Source: Paenalkalicoccus suaedae (lineage in GTDB: Bacteria; Bacillota; Bacilli; Bacillales; Salisediminibacteriaceae). From it: DNA of 64,000 nt. Under the pieces are notes generated by a model. It was not told where the DNA came from and did no database searches. It saw only the letters and a program-made list of their open reading frames with translations. Position 1 is the stretch's first letter. Each line of letters starts with the position of its first letter. Positions 43,048 through 51,832 of the stretch are shown piece after piece. The stretch lies in assembly GCF_006965545.2 (NCBI RefSeq), contig NZ_CP041370.1:1-64000 (forward strand). Direction: 5' to 3'. The position numbers and the translations under genes were made by a program.

Positions 43048-43890
43048 TTAACTTGCCGTACTTATTTGATCTTCTTCTGTATTTTCTAAAATATAGTCAA
43101 CAGCTTTTTGGGCTTGTGCAGATGCATGGAATATCAGGCGGTTATCGTCTTTTAATGCAGAAAGCCAGGATTTGATATAGCTTGCACTATTCTCAATGGT
43201 ATTGTTTTCTATCCCGGCAATGCCGCACAGCATAGCTGCACCCATTTCTGCCACTAGCTCTTCTTTAGAATATTTCTCGTCACCAAATGTACCAAAGGTT
43301 CTTGCTAGGCGACTTTTATGGCCTGTACTGTGTATCATTTCATGGAAAAGAGTCGAGTAGTATTCTTCTGGCACTTTAAAATCTTGTATTGGCGGACAAT
43401 TGATTTTATCGAGTGTTGGAAAGTATGCAGCTTCTCCAGGTTCAAAGGTGTAGGTTGGACCATTGGGATAGTTATTGATAATTTCTTCAGCTTTTTCAAT
43501 GGGATCGTGATTATACGTTTCTTGTTTTCGTTTACTTTTTAGCCCGGTACATTGTTTATTGATATCCCATACGCGGTAGTAGATAGGCTTTGCAAATTTC
43601 TTTTTTTCTTCTGTTTCTTCGTCTTCAAACTCTTTCCATAACCAGAACACAATGATATGTGAGTTTTTAAATTCTTCTTTTTTGATGCGGCCGCCAGCTT
43701 CTAAGATTTGTTTTTTAGAAGCGTATTCCCCAGGAGGGACTAAAAAGTTATTGATACCCCGATAAGGCTTTTGTGTTTTCCAGTTAACTGCTGCACAGGA
43801 ATTTGTCCAGGGCTGATGCCAAGGAACAACACCCTTTTCAAGTTGTGCAATAATTTTCTCCGTGATGATTTCATAAACTGATTTCCCCAC
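43048..43890 (-). CDS. ArdC-like antirestriction protein
   Basis: 280 residues. The N-terminal ssDNA-binding domain (KGVVPWHQPW, YRGINNFL) and C-terminal zincin domain with HEMIHSTGH (~182-190) match ArdC/DUF1738 proteins. ArdC protects incoming single-stranded plasmid DNA from restriction. It is the first gene behind leader repeat B, which provides the ribosome site. A gene of this kind is expected to be needed early after entry. Confidence 0.88.
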   Translation of the reverse strand: MGKSVYEIITEKIIAQLEKGVVPWHQPWTNSCAAVNWKTQKPYRGINNFLVPPGEYASKKQILEAGGRIKKEEFKNSHIIVFWLWKEFEDEETEEKKKFAKPIYYRVWDINKQCTGLKSKRKQETYNHDPIEKAEEIINNYPNGPTYTFEPGEAAYFPTLDKINCPPIQDFKVPEEYYSTLFHEMIHSTGHKSRLARTFGTFGDEKYSKEELVAEMGAAMLCGIAGIENNTIENSASYIKSWLSALKDDNRLIFHASAQAQKAVDYILENTEEDQISTAS

Positions 43891-43900
43891 AATGTGACTC

Positions 43901-44508
43901 TCCTTTTTTTAAGACTTTTTTGTTTTTGCGGAGGCCGAATTGCATTCACAGCCAAAAAGCACACAAGGGGTTACGAGCCGTTAAGGGGTGTTCTGCATCC
44001 CTTTACGGATCGTTAAGACCAATTTATTTGTGACAGCTGCGGGCAGCTGTCCGTTTACAAAAAAATTGGCGGCCCTTGTGTGCTTTTATGAAACACGGAT
44101 AGTAACGCGGCGGGCGTGCCCGGCGTGTTGCTTGCCGATGTTGAATGTGAAATGCTAAAGCCCCCGGACAGCTTTAGCTGGCCAAGGTGGGGGCGTTTGG
44201 CTGGACAAAAACAAAAAAGGCGTCTAAAAAAAGGGTTTAATCATGCCGGCGGCTGCCGGCATACGTTTTGCGGAAATGCGACCGGTGCTTTACGGGAGCC
44301 TTTCTGCTTCTTTTGATCTTCCGTCCTCGTTCACTCGTGAAGAAATGGCCAGGAACAATGCAGCTGTTGCTTCAGGATCCGCCGCAGGCAATCCGGAAGC
44401 TTACAGATGTATGTTATCGGGCATTTTAGAGGGAAGCGAGATGCCGCGGAATGTTGGCCGGCGTTTTTGGCCGGCTTACAGTCCGGGAGCAGACCCGCAG
44501 GGGGACCC
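43901..44508 (-). repeat. Leader repeat B
   Basis: About 608 bp, nearly identical to repeat C (47125-47731) and close to D and E. Long arms AAAAGCACACAAGGGG (from 43954) and CCCTTGTGTGCTTTT (to 44089) enclose smaller dyads including GACAGCTG/CAGCTGTC. Further right are ATGCCGGC/GCCGGCAT and GGCCGGC/GCCGGCC hairpins. GC-rich, no credible gene. It lies directly upstream of the ArdC-like gene and carries its AAAAGGAG site. Confidence 0.92.
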
Positions 44509-44861
44509 AAGGGAAATTTTTAACCATTTTTAGAAGTAGATACGCAACTTATAGTAACTGATGATGTCCATTTTGAAAGAATAATACGCAGTTAGAATTA
44601 GAAGAGGTTTTCACCATAAATTTGTGCCATTTTAAAAATCGCTTCGCAGTTAATAATGAGGGTAGAAATTTTCCCTTAAATGTGCGGTATAAAAAAAGTG
44701 CGAGTATTATCTAGTGAACATGTAAGAGAGGGGTTTGAAATTTAATGTCCCAAAATAATAGCTTAATGCAAGTTATGAAGTGTAAAAGAAAAATAAGACT
44801 AATCGAAGGAAGGAGGTTAAACGGAATGGAAAAAATCAGTAAGGGAGAAAGGAGAAATAAT

Positions 44862-44975
44862 ATGAATAAAGAGGAACTGCTGTGGATGTTAAGGCTTGTC
44901 TTAATTACAAATTCATTTACGGCCACAATATTGTTTGGTATGTTTAAAGTTATTTTGATTGCTACAGGTAATTAA
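44862..44975 (+). CDS. Type I toxin-like peptide between leader repeat B and its tail
   Basis: 37 residues from ATG behind AAAGGAGAAA (an upstream ATG at 44826 behind GGAGG is in frame). NKEELLWMLRLVLITNSF, then a hydrophobic helix. A stem AGATCAG/CTGATCT follows (44979-45000). Resembles Bacillus type I toxins; similar in layout to the peptide at 47812. Confidence 0.55.
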   Translation: MNKEELLWMLRLVLITNSFTATILFGMFKVILIATGN

Positions 44976-45146
44976 AAAGATCAGCTTAAAAACTGATCTA
45001 AAAGGGTGACTGAAGATGTTCCAGCATCAGCAGTCATCATGATATAAAGTTGTTGTAATTATAGCAGAGAAGATATAAAGAAGAAGCTTACAAGGTTTTG
45101 ATTGGTGGTTTGCGCAGCAAAACCACCAGAGAAGGTTTTAATGTTT

Positions 45147-45231
45147 TTAGAGGTTGCTTTAGCAACCTCCAAGCAGGCTCGATGCCTGCGTTTTAATCAA
45201 GGAAAACTTTAGTTTTCCGACCTTGCGTAAC
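45147..45231. repeat. Three-hairpin tail B
   Basis: GAGGTTGCTTTAGCAACCTC, GCAGGCTCGATGCCTGC and GGAAAACTTTAGTTTTCC in tandem, followed by CGACCTTGCGTAAC. The first stem has AGGTTGC/GCAACCT where other copies have AGGCTGC/GCAGCCT, so pairing is conserved. It lies at the 3' end of the leftward operon to its right and probably terminates it. Confidence 0.8.
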
Positions 45232-45269
45232 GAGCTTACCGCGCTATGTAGCGCGGTAACTTCTTTTTG

Positions 45270-45464
45270 TTATTTGAGCAGTTCTTGTTGCGTAATTAAC
45301 CAATTTTCAATTTTTTCAACTACTTCACAAAAATCTTGATCGAATGGAAAACCCTCATTAAGTTTGTTAAACGTAACATCATCAGATTCATCCCATAAAT
45401 CAGAAATCTCCCGTGCGGAAGTTTTGAATAGTGTTAAGGCGTTTAATAATTTGTTTTTTGTCAT
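45270..45464 (-). CDS. Small acidic protein
   Basis: 64 residues from ATG behind CAAGGAG. Helical, acidic. Last gene of leftward operon C. Family not recognised. Confidence 0.55.
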   Translation of the reverse strand: MTKNKLLNALTLFKTSAREISDLWDESDDVTFNKLNEGFPFDQDFCEVVEKIENWLITQQELLK

Positions 45465-45510
45465 TGCAAAAACTCCTTGCTGAACCGTTCAATAAAGTAT
45501 GACGGTAGTA

Positions 45511-45642
45511 TTATAATTTTTTCACTTCAACGTATAATGAACCTTCCGTGATTAACGATTTAAAGCTTTCGATAGCTTCTTCGGCTGCTTCTTCTTCTGA
45601 ATTGGCATCTACTTCAATTTCGCAAACTACTAGGTACTCCAT
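45511..45642 (-). CDS. Small acidic protein
   Basis: 43 residues from ATG 45642 behind GGAGGGGAACAAT; the longer frame overlaps the upstream gene and lacks a site. The pattern EYLVVCEIEVDANSEEEAAEEAIE is typical of small acidic proteins carried by phages and plasmids. Function unknown. Confidence 0.6.
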   Translation of the reverse strand: MEYLVVCEIEVDANSEEEAAEEAIESFKSLITEGSLYVEVKKL

Positions 45643-45659
45643 ATTGTTCCCCTCCGAAT

Positions 45660-45722
45660 TTATATAGAGGGACAGGTAGACGAATCCTGTCCGATTTGTG
45701 CTTGTGTTTTTAATCTCTACCG
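45660..45722 (-). repeat. Short intergenic hairpin element, copy 2
   Basis: Stem GGACAGG/CCTGTCC followed by TGTGCTTGTGTTTTTAATCT and CTACCG. Pairing conserved relative to the other three copies despite a different stem. Confidence 0.7.
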
Positions 45723-45727
45723 AGTTT

Positions 45728-46579
45728 CTATTCAAATATAGCCTTTGCGGCCCTATATGCATTCATTGTTAATTTTCTTTGCCAGGCTTGTGAGTGTGGT
45801 GACCATCTAAATGTGTTTTTCTTTAATTTATCTTTTAATTGATCGTCGGGCCGTTGATCATCAGGAAAGATAATTTTTAATCTGTCGCTTTCTTCATCAG
45901 CGACTACGCGACACTGTTCATAAGTCAAAGTGGGATAGTGCGGCTTTTTTTCTTCAGCTTGAAAGAGTTTATAGATGCTGTGACGTTTTGTGAAAACTTT
46001 TGTCATGCCTTCTGCTTCAAATATCTTGTATAACTCTTCCTTGTTGTGTCCTTCTTTGAATAGTCTTTTTAATTTGGTGACGAGACTGTTTTTGAATAAC
46101 GTAATATCATATCCAGGCATTTTACCTTCTTTTATTAGGCGGATTCTTATACAATCTTTTCTGAATTCAGAATATGCCTTTACTGCTTTTTCTTCGGGCT
46201 TCTCTAAGGAGCCAAGATGTTTCTTTGTGTTTTGAATAAACCGTGTCATCTTTTCAGTTGTTTCTCGATCATAATTGTCTTTTCGAGTTAATTCCTTTTG
46301 CTTTCTTTCAAATGGATAGTTTGCCCGTCCGGTAATCAAGGGACTTGGTGTTTTGATCATGGTAAGTGATTTCTCCATTCGCTGAGTTAAAAATTTTTCA
46401 AACTCCATCAACCTATTTAGAAAATAATCTCTTTGATCTTCATTTTGAACTAGAGGTGCTAGATCGTTTTTAAATTTGTTTGCATAATACTGAATTTGGT
46501 GATCGGGATTGTATTTGTACATGTGCAACTCGTTATATCTCTTTGTGATTTCAGGTTTTACGTACGTTTTTACTGCCAT
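45728..46579 (-). CDS. Plasmid protein with an RWSP-type C-terminal motif
   Basis: 283 residues from ATG, overlapping the upstream stop by 1 nt. Mostly helical and charged; the end FRWSPHSQAWQRKLTMNAYR matches a motif at the C-terminus of DUF3560- and ArdC-associated proteins of mobile elements. The rest is not recognised. Operon C. Confidence 0.6.
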   Translation of the reverse strand: MAVKTYVKPEITKRYNELHMYKYNPDHQIQYYANKFKNDLAPLVQNEDQRDYFLNRLMEFEKFLTQRMEKSLTMIKTPSPLITGRANYPFERKQKELTRKDNYDRETTEKMTRFIQNTKKHLGSLEKPEEKAVKAYSEFRKDCIRIRLIKEGKMPGYDITLFKNSLVTKLKRLFKEGHNKEELYKIFEAEGMTKVFTKRHSIYKLFQAEEKKPHYPTLTYEQCRVVADEESDRLKIIFPDDQRPDDQLKDKLKKNTFRWSPHSQAWQRKLTMNAYRAAKAIFE

Positions 46580-46836
46580 TACATAGACACTCCTTTTTTG
46601 TTTTCATATTCAATCATTTTTAATGCTCGCCAAAACTTAACATCAGGAATTCGTAAATCTTGCCGTATGTCAGACAACAGTTGCAATTTGTCTAGAACTA
46701 CTTTGCATTTTTCTTGGTAGAGTTGAACTTCAAATGGACAGTTAGCAAGTTCTTTTTCTTCCTCTGTTAATTTAAGGTCTAGTTCTAAATCTGTAATGTA
46801 TCTGGCTAATACCAGCGCTATTTCTTGTTTAGTCAC
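46579..46836 (-). CDS. Small helical protein
   Basis: 85 residues from GTG behind AAGGGGCG. Helical, acidic, with a YQEKCKVVLDKLQLL segment. Operon C. Family not recognised. Confidence 0.55.
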   Translation of the reverse strand: MTKQEIALVLARYITDLELDLKLTEEEKELANCPFEVQLYQEKCKVVLDKLQLLSDIRQDLRIPDVKFWRALKMIEYENKKGVSM

Positions 46837-46857
46837 TCATTTTCGCCCCTTGATTAA

Positions 46858-46925
46858 AAATTGAGTGGAAGGGGAGACCAACCCCCAACCGATAACCCTT
46901 GTACGTGTGTTCTTGATTTCTACCG
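46858..46925 (-). repeat. Short intergenic hairpin element, copy 3
   Basis: Stem GGGG/CCCC (AGGGGAGACCAACCCCC) followed by TGTACGTGTGTTCTTGATTT and CTACCG. The most diverged copy. Confidence 0.6.
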
Positions 46926-46928
46926 TTT

Positions 46929-47117
46929 TTATTCTGTAACTTCAAAAAAACGTTTAAGTGGAGGCAAAGCCCACCCATCCTTTTTGGTTTGGGCAATAGC
47001 TTTTTTATACATTGCTTCCTCAAAAGCATCACCTAATCGTTTTTGCTCTTTTTGGTAATCACCTTCTAAATAAACATTTAATTGATAATCACCAAAATCG
47101 ATCTTGACTATGATCAT
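46929..47117 (-). CDS. Small protein, first gene of leftward operon C
   Basis: 62 residues from ATG 47117 behind AAAGGAGGAC at the edge of leader repeat C. IIVKIDFGDYQLNVYLEGDY start, helical middle. Family not recognised. Confidence 0.6.
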   Translation of the reverse strand: MIIVKIDFGDYQLNVYLEGDYQKEQKRLGDAFEEAMYKKAIAQTKKDGWALPPLKRFFEVTE

Positions 47118-47124
47118 TTTGTCC

Positions 47125-47731
47125 TCCTTTTTTAAGACTTTTTTGTTTTTGCGGAGGCCGAATTGCATTCACAGCTAAAAAGCACACAAGGGTTATGAGC
47201 CGTTAAGGGATGTTCTGCAGCCCTTTACGGATCGTTAAGACCAATTTATTTGTGACAGATGCGTGCAGCTGTCCGTTCACAAAAAAATTGGCGGCCCTTG
47301 TGTGCTTTTATGAAACACGGATAGTAACGCGGCGGGCGTGCCCGGCGTGTTGCTTGCCGATGTTGAATGTGAAATGCTAAAGCCCCCGGACAGCTTTAGC
47401 TGGCCAAGGTGGGGGCGTTTGGCTGGACAAAAACAAAAAAGGCGTCTAAAAAAAGGGTTTAATCATGCCGGCGGCTGCCGGCATACGTTTTGCGGAAATG
47501 CGACCGGTGCTTTACGGGAGCCTTTCTGCTTCTTTTGATCTTCCGTCCTCGTTCACTCGTGAAGAAATGGCCAGGAACAATGCAGCTGTTGCTTCAGGAT
47601 CCGCCGCAGGCAATCCGGAAGCTTACAGATGTATGTTATCGGGCATTTTAGAGGGAAGCGAGATGCCGCGGAATGTTGGCCGGCGTTTTTGGCCGGCTTA
47701 CAGTCCGGGAGCAGACCCGCAGGGGGACCCC
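47125..47731 (-). repeat. Leader repeat C
   Basis: Same 607-bp element as repeat B; the interval from the CGGATAGTAACGCGG block to the right end appears identical in both. Upstream part differs at a few sites (GACAGATGCGTGCAGCTGTC instead of GACAGCTGCGGGCAGCTGTC). It lies upstream of the 47117 gene. Confidence 0.92.
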
Positions 47732-47811
47732 AATTAATCTTGATAACAACGGATCACAAATGGAAAAAAGGATGTGCTATGCTTTGAAATATAAAGAGGG
47801 GGTGGTGTCAA

Positions 47812-47916
47812 ATGGATACAAATGAGGTACTACAGTTGTTAATTGCTACGAATGGAACTACAGCAACAGTTTTAGTTGGGATGTTCACATTAATTTTAAC
47901 GGCACTTAAAAAGTAA
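47812..47916 (+). CDS. Type I toxin-like peptide next to leader repeat C
   Basis: 34 residues from ATG behind AGAGGGGGTGGTG. DTNEVLQLLIATNGTTATVL, hydrophobic helix, LKK end: the pattern of holin-like type I toxins. A hairpin GATCAGTGT/ACACTGATC follows (47917-47942), then ACTGAGATG/CATCTTCAGT. Confidence 0.65.
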   Translation: MDTNEVLQLLIATNGTTATVLVGMFTLILTALKK

Positions 47917-48058
47917 GATCAGTGTATTAAAACACACTGATCAGCAGAATGATTTTGTAACTGAGATGTGGCTGCATCTTCAGTTACGCTCATTATAGCA
48001 AATTGATTTTGGTTTTCCCCCTGTTTTTGCGCTAGCAAAATCAGGGGGGAGGTTTTAA

Positions 48059-48140
48059 AGGTTGCTTTAGCAACCTTCAAGCAGGCTCGATGCCTGCTTT
48101 TAATCAAGGAAAACTTTAGTTTTCCTACCATGCGAACCAG
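48059..48140. repeat. Three-hairpin tail C
   Basis: AGGTTGCTTTAGCAACCT, GCAGGCTCGATGCCTGC and GGAAAACTTTAGTTTTCC in the same order as in the other tails. 3' end of leftward operon D. A further hairpin CAGCATGATTTTCATGCTG (48135-48155 region) lies between it and the gene. Confidence 0.8.
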
Positions 48141-48183
48141 CATGATTTTCATGCTGGTTTGTTTGCCGTAATATCTATTAACA

Positions 48184-48435
48184 TTAACAGCAAAATTCAG
48201 ATGTAACATTATCGGTGTAAAGCACTTCATTTTCTCCGGCTTCTTCTGGAAAATACGTTTCCCCATCAAACTCGTATCTTTTCTCTGAAAGGACGACTGT
48301 CATAATAGATGAAAAGCAGTCCGGGTCAGCGTGGATTTTATGCATTTCCTCGTTAGTTAGTTTAAATGATATTCCTGCCCGTCCCCAAATTGTTATAAAG
48401 CCAGGTTCTTGGGAGGACTTTTTAGATGATTCCAT
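48184..48435 (-). CDS. Small protein
   Basis: 83 residues from ATG behind AAAGGAGTGAG. Soluble and acidic; two C-terminal cysteines. Last gene of leftward operon D. Family not recognised. Confidence 0.55.
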   Translation of the reverse strand: MESSKKSSQEPGFITIWGRAGISFKLTNEEMHKIHADPDCFSSIMTVVLSEKRYEFDGETYFPEEAGENEVLYTDNVTSEFCC

Positions 48436-48436
48436 G

Positions 48437-48937
48437 TTATCTCACTCCTTTGGAATGGGGTGGGTTTCCTGCACCGCAGATTAATACGTTAGATGTCGCA
48501 ATTGCATCCTGTAGCCAGCCGGCAGTGTCATCCATGATGTACTCACTTTGAAATTCAGACAGTGAGTCATAGCCGTGCTGTTTCGCTTTACTTTCTGCCC
48601 AATCGCTGGGAACTGTAAACCAGGCACAACCTAAGTGATCATTTATGCCGTTCTCATTTGGTATTAATTCACCAACGTAAGTGTAGATTGTGGTGACTTT
48701 CGCCTTTTCATAGTTTGAAAGCTCCGCATAAGGCGGGAGCGATTTGTCTTTTTTGGCTTGTTTCCACATATATAATAGATCGATTGCCGATATCTCTGAA
48801 AGCTTTATATAGTTCGCTTGTGTGTTTTCGTCTACATAACCTAAGTCGTGAAGATCAAAGCAAGAATCAAGAGCTTCACAAAGTTCTTCAAAGGTTTTGT
48901 AGCGAGTGAGAATTTCATAGATAGTTAAAGATTTCAT
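48437..48937 (-). CDS. Hypothetical protein, antirestriction-like length
   Basis: 166 residues from ATG 48937 behind AAAGGAGACG; the longer frame crosses the hairpin element. Acidic (FEELCEALDSCFDLHDLGY), with GCAWFTVPSDWAESKAKQHG. ArdA-like proteins are similarly acidic, but I see no ArdA signature. Function unknown. Confidence 0.6.
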   Translation of the reverse strand: MKSLTIYEILTRYKTFEELCEALDSCFDLHDLGYVDENTQANYIKLSEISAIDLLYMWKQAKKDKSLPPYAELSNYEKAKVTTIYTYVGELIPNENGINDHLGCAWFTVPSDWAESKAKQHGYDSLSEFQSEYIMDDTAGWLQDAIATSNVLICGAGNPPHSKGVR

Positions 48938-48954
48938 TGCTGTTATCGTCTCCT

Positions 48955-49023
48955 TTGGAGATTGAGGGCAGGGGGACCAATCCCTGCCAACCAATCTGTA
49001 TGCTTGTGTTTTTAATTTCTACC
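48955..49023 (-). repeat. Short intergenic hairpin element, copy 4
   Basis: Stem GGCAGGG/CCCTGCC followed by TATGCTTGTGTTTTTAATTT and CTACCG. The conserved block here overlaps the stop of the gene at 49012. Confidence 0.7.
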
Positions 49024-49254
49024 GTTTTTCACATTTACTCGTTCATAATCGAAATCGTTGCTGTTTGGAACTAATTTTTCGCCTAAATGCTCGCATTCTA
49101 TAACCTTCCACTTTAGCGGAGAAACCAGTCTTTGTAGGTATCCCATAGCGTTTGCTTCGGTGTCAGGAACAGGCATAGGAATGACTATTGCCGGATCGCC
49201 TTGTTGTTTTTCAAGAGTTGCTTGATATATGTCAAAATGCACTTGGTTTATCAT
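49012..49254 (-). CDS. Small protein
   Basis: 80 residues, start overlapping the 3' end of the upstream gene by 23 nt. AIVIPMPVPDTEANAMGYLQ. Its last codons lie in the short hairpin element. Family not recognised. Confidence 0.55.
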   Translation of the reverse strand: MINQVHFDIYQATLEKQQGDPAIVIPMPVPDTEANAMGYLQRLVSPLKWKVIECEHLGEKLVPNSNDFDYERVNVKNGRN

Positions 49255-49720
49255 TTTGATAACACCCCTGTATTTGAGATTTCAAACTGTTTTCTATGGC
49301 AGTAAGACACGTTTGGAAAGTAAACTCATTCTCTATATCTTTATAGGTGAAAACATAGCCTATACGGAAAAAATGATACTTACCGTTGCGTTTAAAAATA
49401 GATTCTACGAAACAATCAAATTCATTTATCCCTTGTTCGTCAGAATCGCAATACATAGCAGGCTCATATGATATGAACTCATTCTCTGAAAAGAATTGAT
49501 TATGATCCATGAAATTCAAAATTACTGTATCTATGAAGTCGCAGAAAGTGCCGCAAATAGCTTCCAAACTTTCTTCTGAATGACTTTGTAACAAGGCTTT
49601 ATCGAAAGGTATAGCTTCAGGTATGCCTGTTAATGCTTGGTACTCTTCTTTGGCTATTTCAAGAAACTCATTGAGTGACATAGAACCAACTAGATTCACG
49701 TCTGCTGTATTGACATTCAT
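49232..49720 (-). CDS. Acidic hypothetical protein
   Basis: 162 residues from ATG behind AAAAGGAGAGG. Acidic, soluble, with LNEFLEIAKEEYQALTGI near the start. Family not recognised. Operon D. Confidence 0.6.
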   Translation of the reverse strand: MNVNTADVNLVGSMSLNEFLEIAKEEYQALTGIPEAIPFDKALLQSHSEESLEAICGTFCDFIDTVILNFMDHNQFFSENEFISYEPAMYCDSDEQGINEFDCFVESIFKRNGKYHFFRIGYVFTYKDIENEFTFQTCLTAIENSLKSQIQGCYQNDKPSAF

Positions 49721-49742
49721 TTGACCCTCTCCTTTTGAGTTT

Positions 49743-49901
49743 TTAGGAAAATTTACTGCAACAAACTACACCAAGAAACGCTATGGCAATTAGTAAAACC
49801 AAGATGGAATACCTTTTGCCTTCACCTTTTGTTCTGATAGTGATAACTGATAAAAAGCCAAATAATGAAAGTGCTATTATCACTAAAATGATCTCTTGCA
49901 T
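49743..49901 (-). CDS. Small membrane peptide, first gene of operon D
   Basis: 52 residues from ATG 49901 behind AAAAGGAG supplied by leader repeat D. Two hydrophobic helices with a basic loop (TIRTKGEGKRYS). Family not recognised. Confidence 0.6.
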   Translation of the reverse strand: MQEIILVIIALSLFGFLSVITIRTKGEGKRYSILVLLIAIAFLGVVCCSKFS

Positions 49902-49908
49902 GTGAATT

Positions 49909-50517
49909 CTCCTTTTTTTAAGACTTTTTTGTTTTTGCGGAGGCCGAATTGCATTCACAGCCAAAAAGCACACAAGGGGTTACGATCCGTTAAGGGGTGT
50001 TCTGTGGCCCTTTACGGATCGTTAAGACCAATTTATTTGTGACAGCTGCGGGCAGCTGTCCGTTTACAAAAAAATTGGCGGCCCTTGTGTGCTTTTATGA
50101 AACACGGATAGTAACGCGGCGGGCGTGCCCGGCGTGTTGCTTGCCGATGTTGAATGTGAAATGCTAAAGCCCCCGGGCAGCTTTAGCTGGCCAAGAATGG
50201 GGGCGTTTGGCTGGACAAAAACAAAAAAGGCGTCTAAAAAAAGATTTAATCATGCCGGCAGCTGCCGGCATTCTTTTTGCGGAAATGCGACCGGGGCTTT
50301 ACGGGAGCCTTTCTGCTTTTTTTGATCTTCCGTCCTCGTTCACTCGTGAAGAAATGACCAGGAACAATGCAGCTGTTGCTTCAGGATCCGCCGCAGGCAA
50401 TCCGGAAGCTTACAGATGCATGTTATCGGGCATTTTAGAGGGAAGCGAGATGCCGCGGAATGTTGGCCGGCGTTTTTGGCCGGCTTACAGTCCGGGAGCA
50501 GACCCGTAGGGGGACCC
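49909..50517 (-). repeat. Leader repeat D
   Basis: About 609 bp. The inner dyad here is GATCCGT/ACGGATC (copies A-C have GAGCCGT on the left), so this copy pairs better. Followed by ~140 bp shared only with E, including a hairpin GTAAGGCTTTGT/ACAAAGCCTTAC (50625-50652). Confidence 0.9.
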
Positions 50518-50668
50518 CAAAGTAAGGATTCCTGAAAAATCCTAAAGAAATCTAATGTAATCGATATGAGATATAGCTCTTTCAGCTGGACTCTGAAGGG
50601 TTAGGGGTGTTGAAAGGGGTTTGTAAGGCTTTGTGTTAACAAAGCCTTACAAGAGGTTTTTGTGGTTT

Positions 50669-50742
50669 TAGAGGCTGCTTTAGCAGCCTCCAAGCAGGCT
50701 CGATGCCTGCTTTTGATCAAGGAAAACTTTAGTTTTCCGTCC
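50669..50742. repeat. Three-hairpin tail D
   Basis: GAGGCTGCTTTAGCAGCCTC, GCAGGCTCGATGCCTGC, GGAAAACTTTAGTTTTCC. 3' end of operon E. Confidence 0.8.
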
Positions 50743-50799
50743 ATTCGTCCGCCAAAGGCGGCGAAAAAACCAGGCTATTTGAAGCCTGATTTTACAATG

Positions 50800-51057
50800 T
50801 TATTTTGACCATATTTGTCTGTTTCGGCTGTAAGGGGCTGTATCGTCAAAATGAAGTGTTTCTTTTAGTCTAAACCCTAATTTTTCAACGTATCTAAGGC
50901 GTTTCTTCATCCCAAAAGGATAATCGACTTTGATTTCACTAGCTGCTTCCAGGTGTGCTGGGAGGTCTTTGTAACGACTGCTTATGATTCTTCCGGAATC
51001 TGCTGTAATTGGTTTATAGATAGTTACTGAATTATCGAGTCTTACAAGTATCATCAT
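50800..51057 (-). CDS. Small protein
   Basis: 85 residues from ATGATG behind AAAGGAGCG. Basic-acidic mixed, RLDNSVTIYKPITADSGR. A small RNA- or DNA-binding role is possible; family not recognised. Operon E. Confidence 0.55.
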   Translation of the reverse strand: MMILVRLDNSVTIYKPITADSGRIISSRYKDLPAHLEAASEIKVDYPFGMKKRLRYVEKLGFRLKETLHFDDTAPYSRNRQIWSK

Positions 51058-51083
51058 GTATCGCTCCTTTGGAATGGGGATGC

Positions 51084-51374
51084 TTAAGCTATGAGGTTCC
51101 CGAAGATTACTGTTCCGAAAAACAACAGTCCGATTAAAGAAAGTGATATTCGTGGACTGACTGCTATAATTTTGTCATCGAATACGATGATCTCTCCCTG
51201 GGATTCAAGTTCAGCAATATGAGTCATGACCTTATTTGAATCGCCATATTTTAATAGTTTGCTGATTGTGGTATACTTTGATTCACGTATTGATTTGAGC
51301 AGTGATTCTTTGGTCGGGGTCACATGCTCTTTTTTTATTTTCCGTTGAATTGCTTGTGCTGCATTCATATTCAT
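51084..51374 (-). CDS. Small winged-helix-like protein with a C-terminal membrane segment
   Basis: 96 residues, overlapping the upstream stop (ATGA). KESLLKSIRESKYTTISKLL and a following DSNKVMTHIAELESQGEI suggest a helix-turn-helix/winged helix; the end (LSLIGLLFFGTVIFG) is a membrane helix. Could be a membrane-tethered regulator. Operon E. Confidence 0.6.
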   Translation of the reverse strand: MNMNAAQAIQRKIKKEHVTPTKESLLKSIRESKYTTISKLLKYGDSNKVMTHIAELESQGEIIVFDDKIIAVSPRISLSLIGLLFFGTVIFGNLIA

Positions 51375-51823
51375 TCTCCTTCATCCTCCTTCAAAATAGT
51401 TAGCCCACTTTCACTTTTATTTTCCGTTGCTATTTCAAAAATGAGTTTAGTTTGGTCGTACGTATATTCACTCGTGAAGGTACTGATATCAGGGATATCA
51501 GTGAATCTGCGGTTTAGAACTTCTTCTAACCAGTCCTCGTAAACACAAAATCTTACCTGTGTTTCAGGGTATTCATTGGCGGACGCTTTATAAGTCCAAA
51601 AACTGCAGTACGCCTTTGACTGGGTTTTATCTAGCTGTGATTCGATTGATCCAATTAGGTCATCTAATATTGTCCATCCTTCTTCAACGCTTCTTTCTTT
51701 TAATGTTTGTTCAAAGCCATTGGTAATGCAGGCTTCAATATTCTTCTCAGTGCCAAGGAATCCTTTGGATTCTAATGCGGATTTCAGGTCTTCTTTATGC
51801 CATACAATAGATGTGAAAAACAT
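51371..51823 (-). CDS. Hypothetical protein, first gene of operon E
   Basis: 150 residues from ATG 51823 behind AAAAGGAGC at the edge of leader repeat E. Soluble, acidic. Family not recognised. Confidence 0.6.
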   Translation of the reverse strand: MFFTSIVWHKEDLKSALESKGFLGTEKNIEACITNGFEQTLKERSVEEGWTILDDLIGSIESQLDKTQSKAYCSFWTYKASANEYPETQVRFCVYEDWLEEVLNRRFTDIPDISTFTSEYTYDQTKLIFEIATENKSESGLTILKEDEGE

Positions 51824-51832
51824 ATGTAACAG

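Noticed and set aside
44116..44533. ORFs of 66 and 96 codons inside leader repeat B, repeated in C, D and E
   Set aside because: They are conserved only because the DNA is; no ribosome site, Trp/Cys/Pro-rich translation, and frame lengths differ between copies, while hairpins are conserved.
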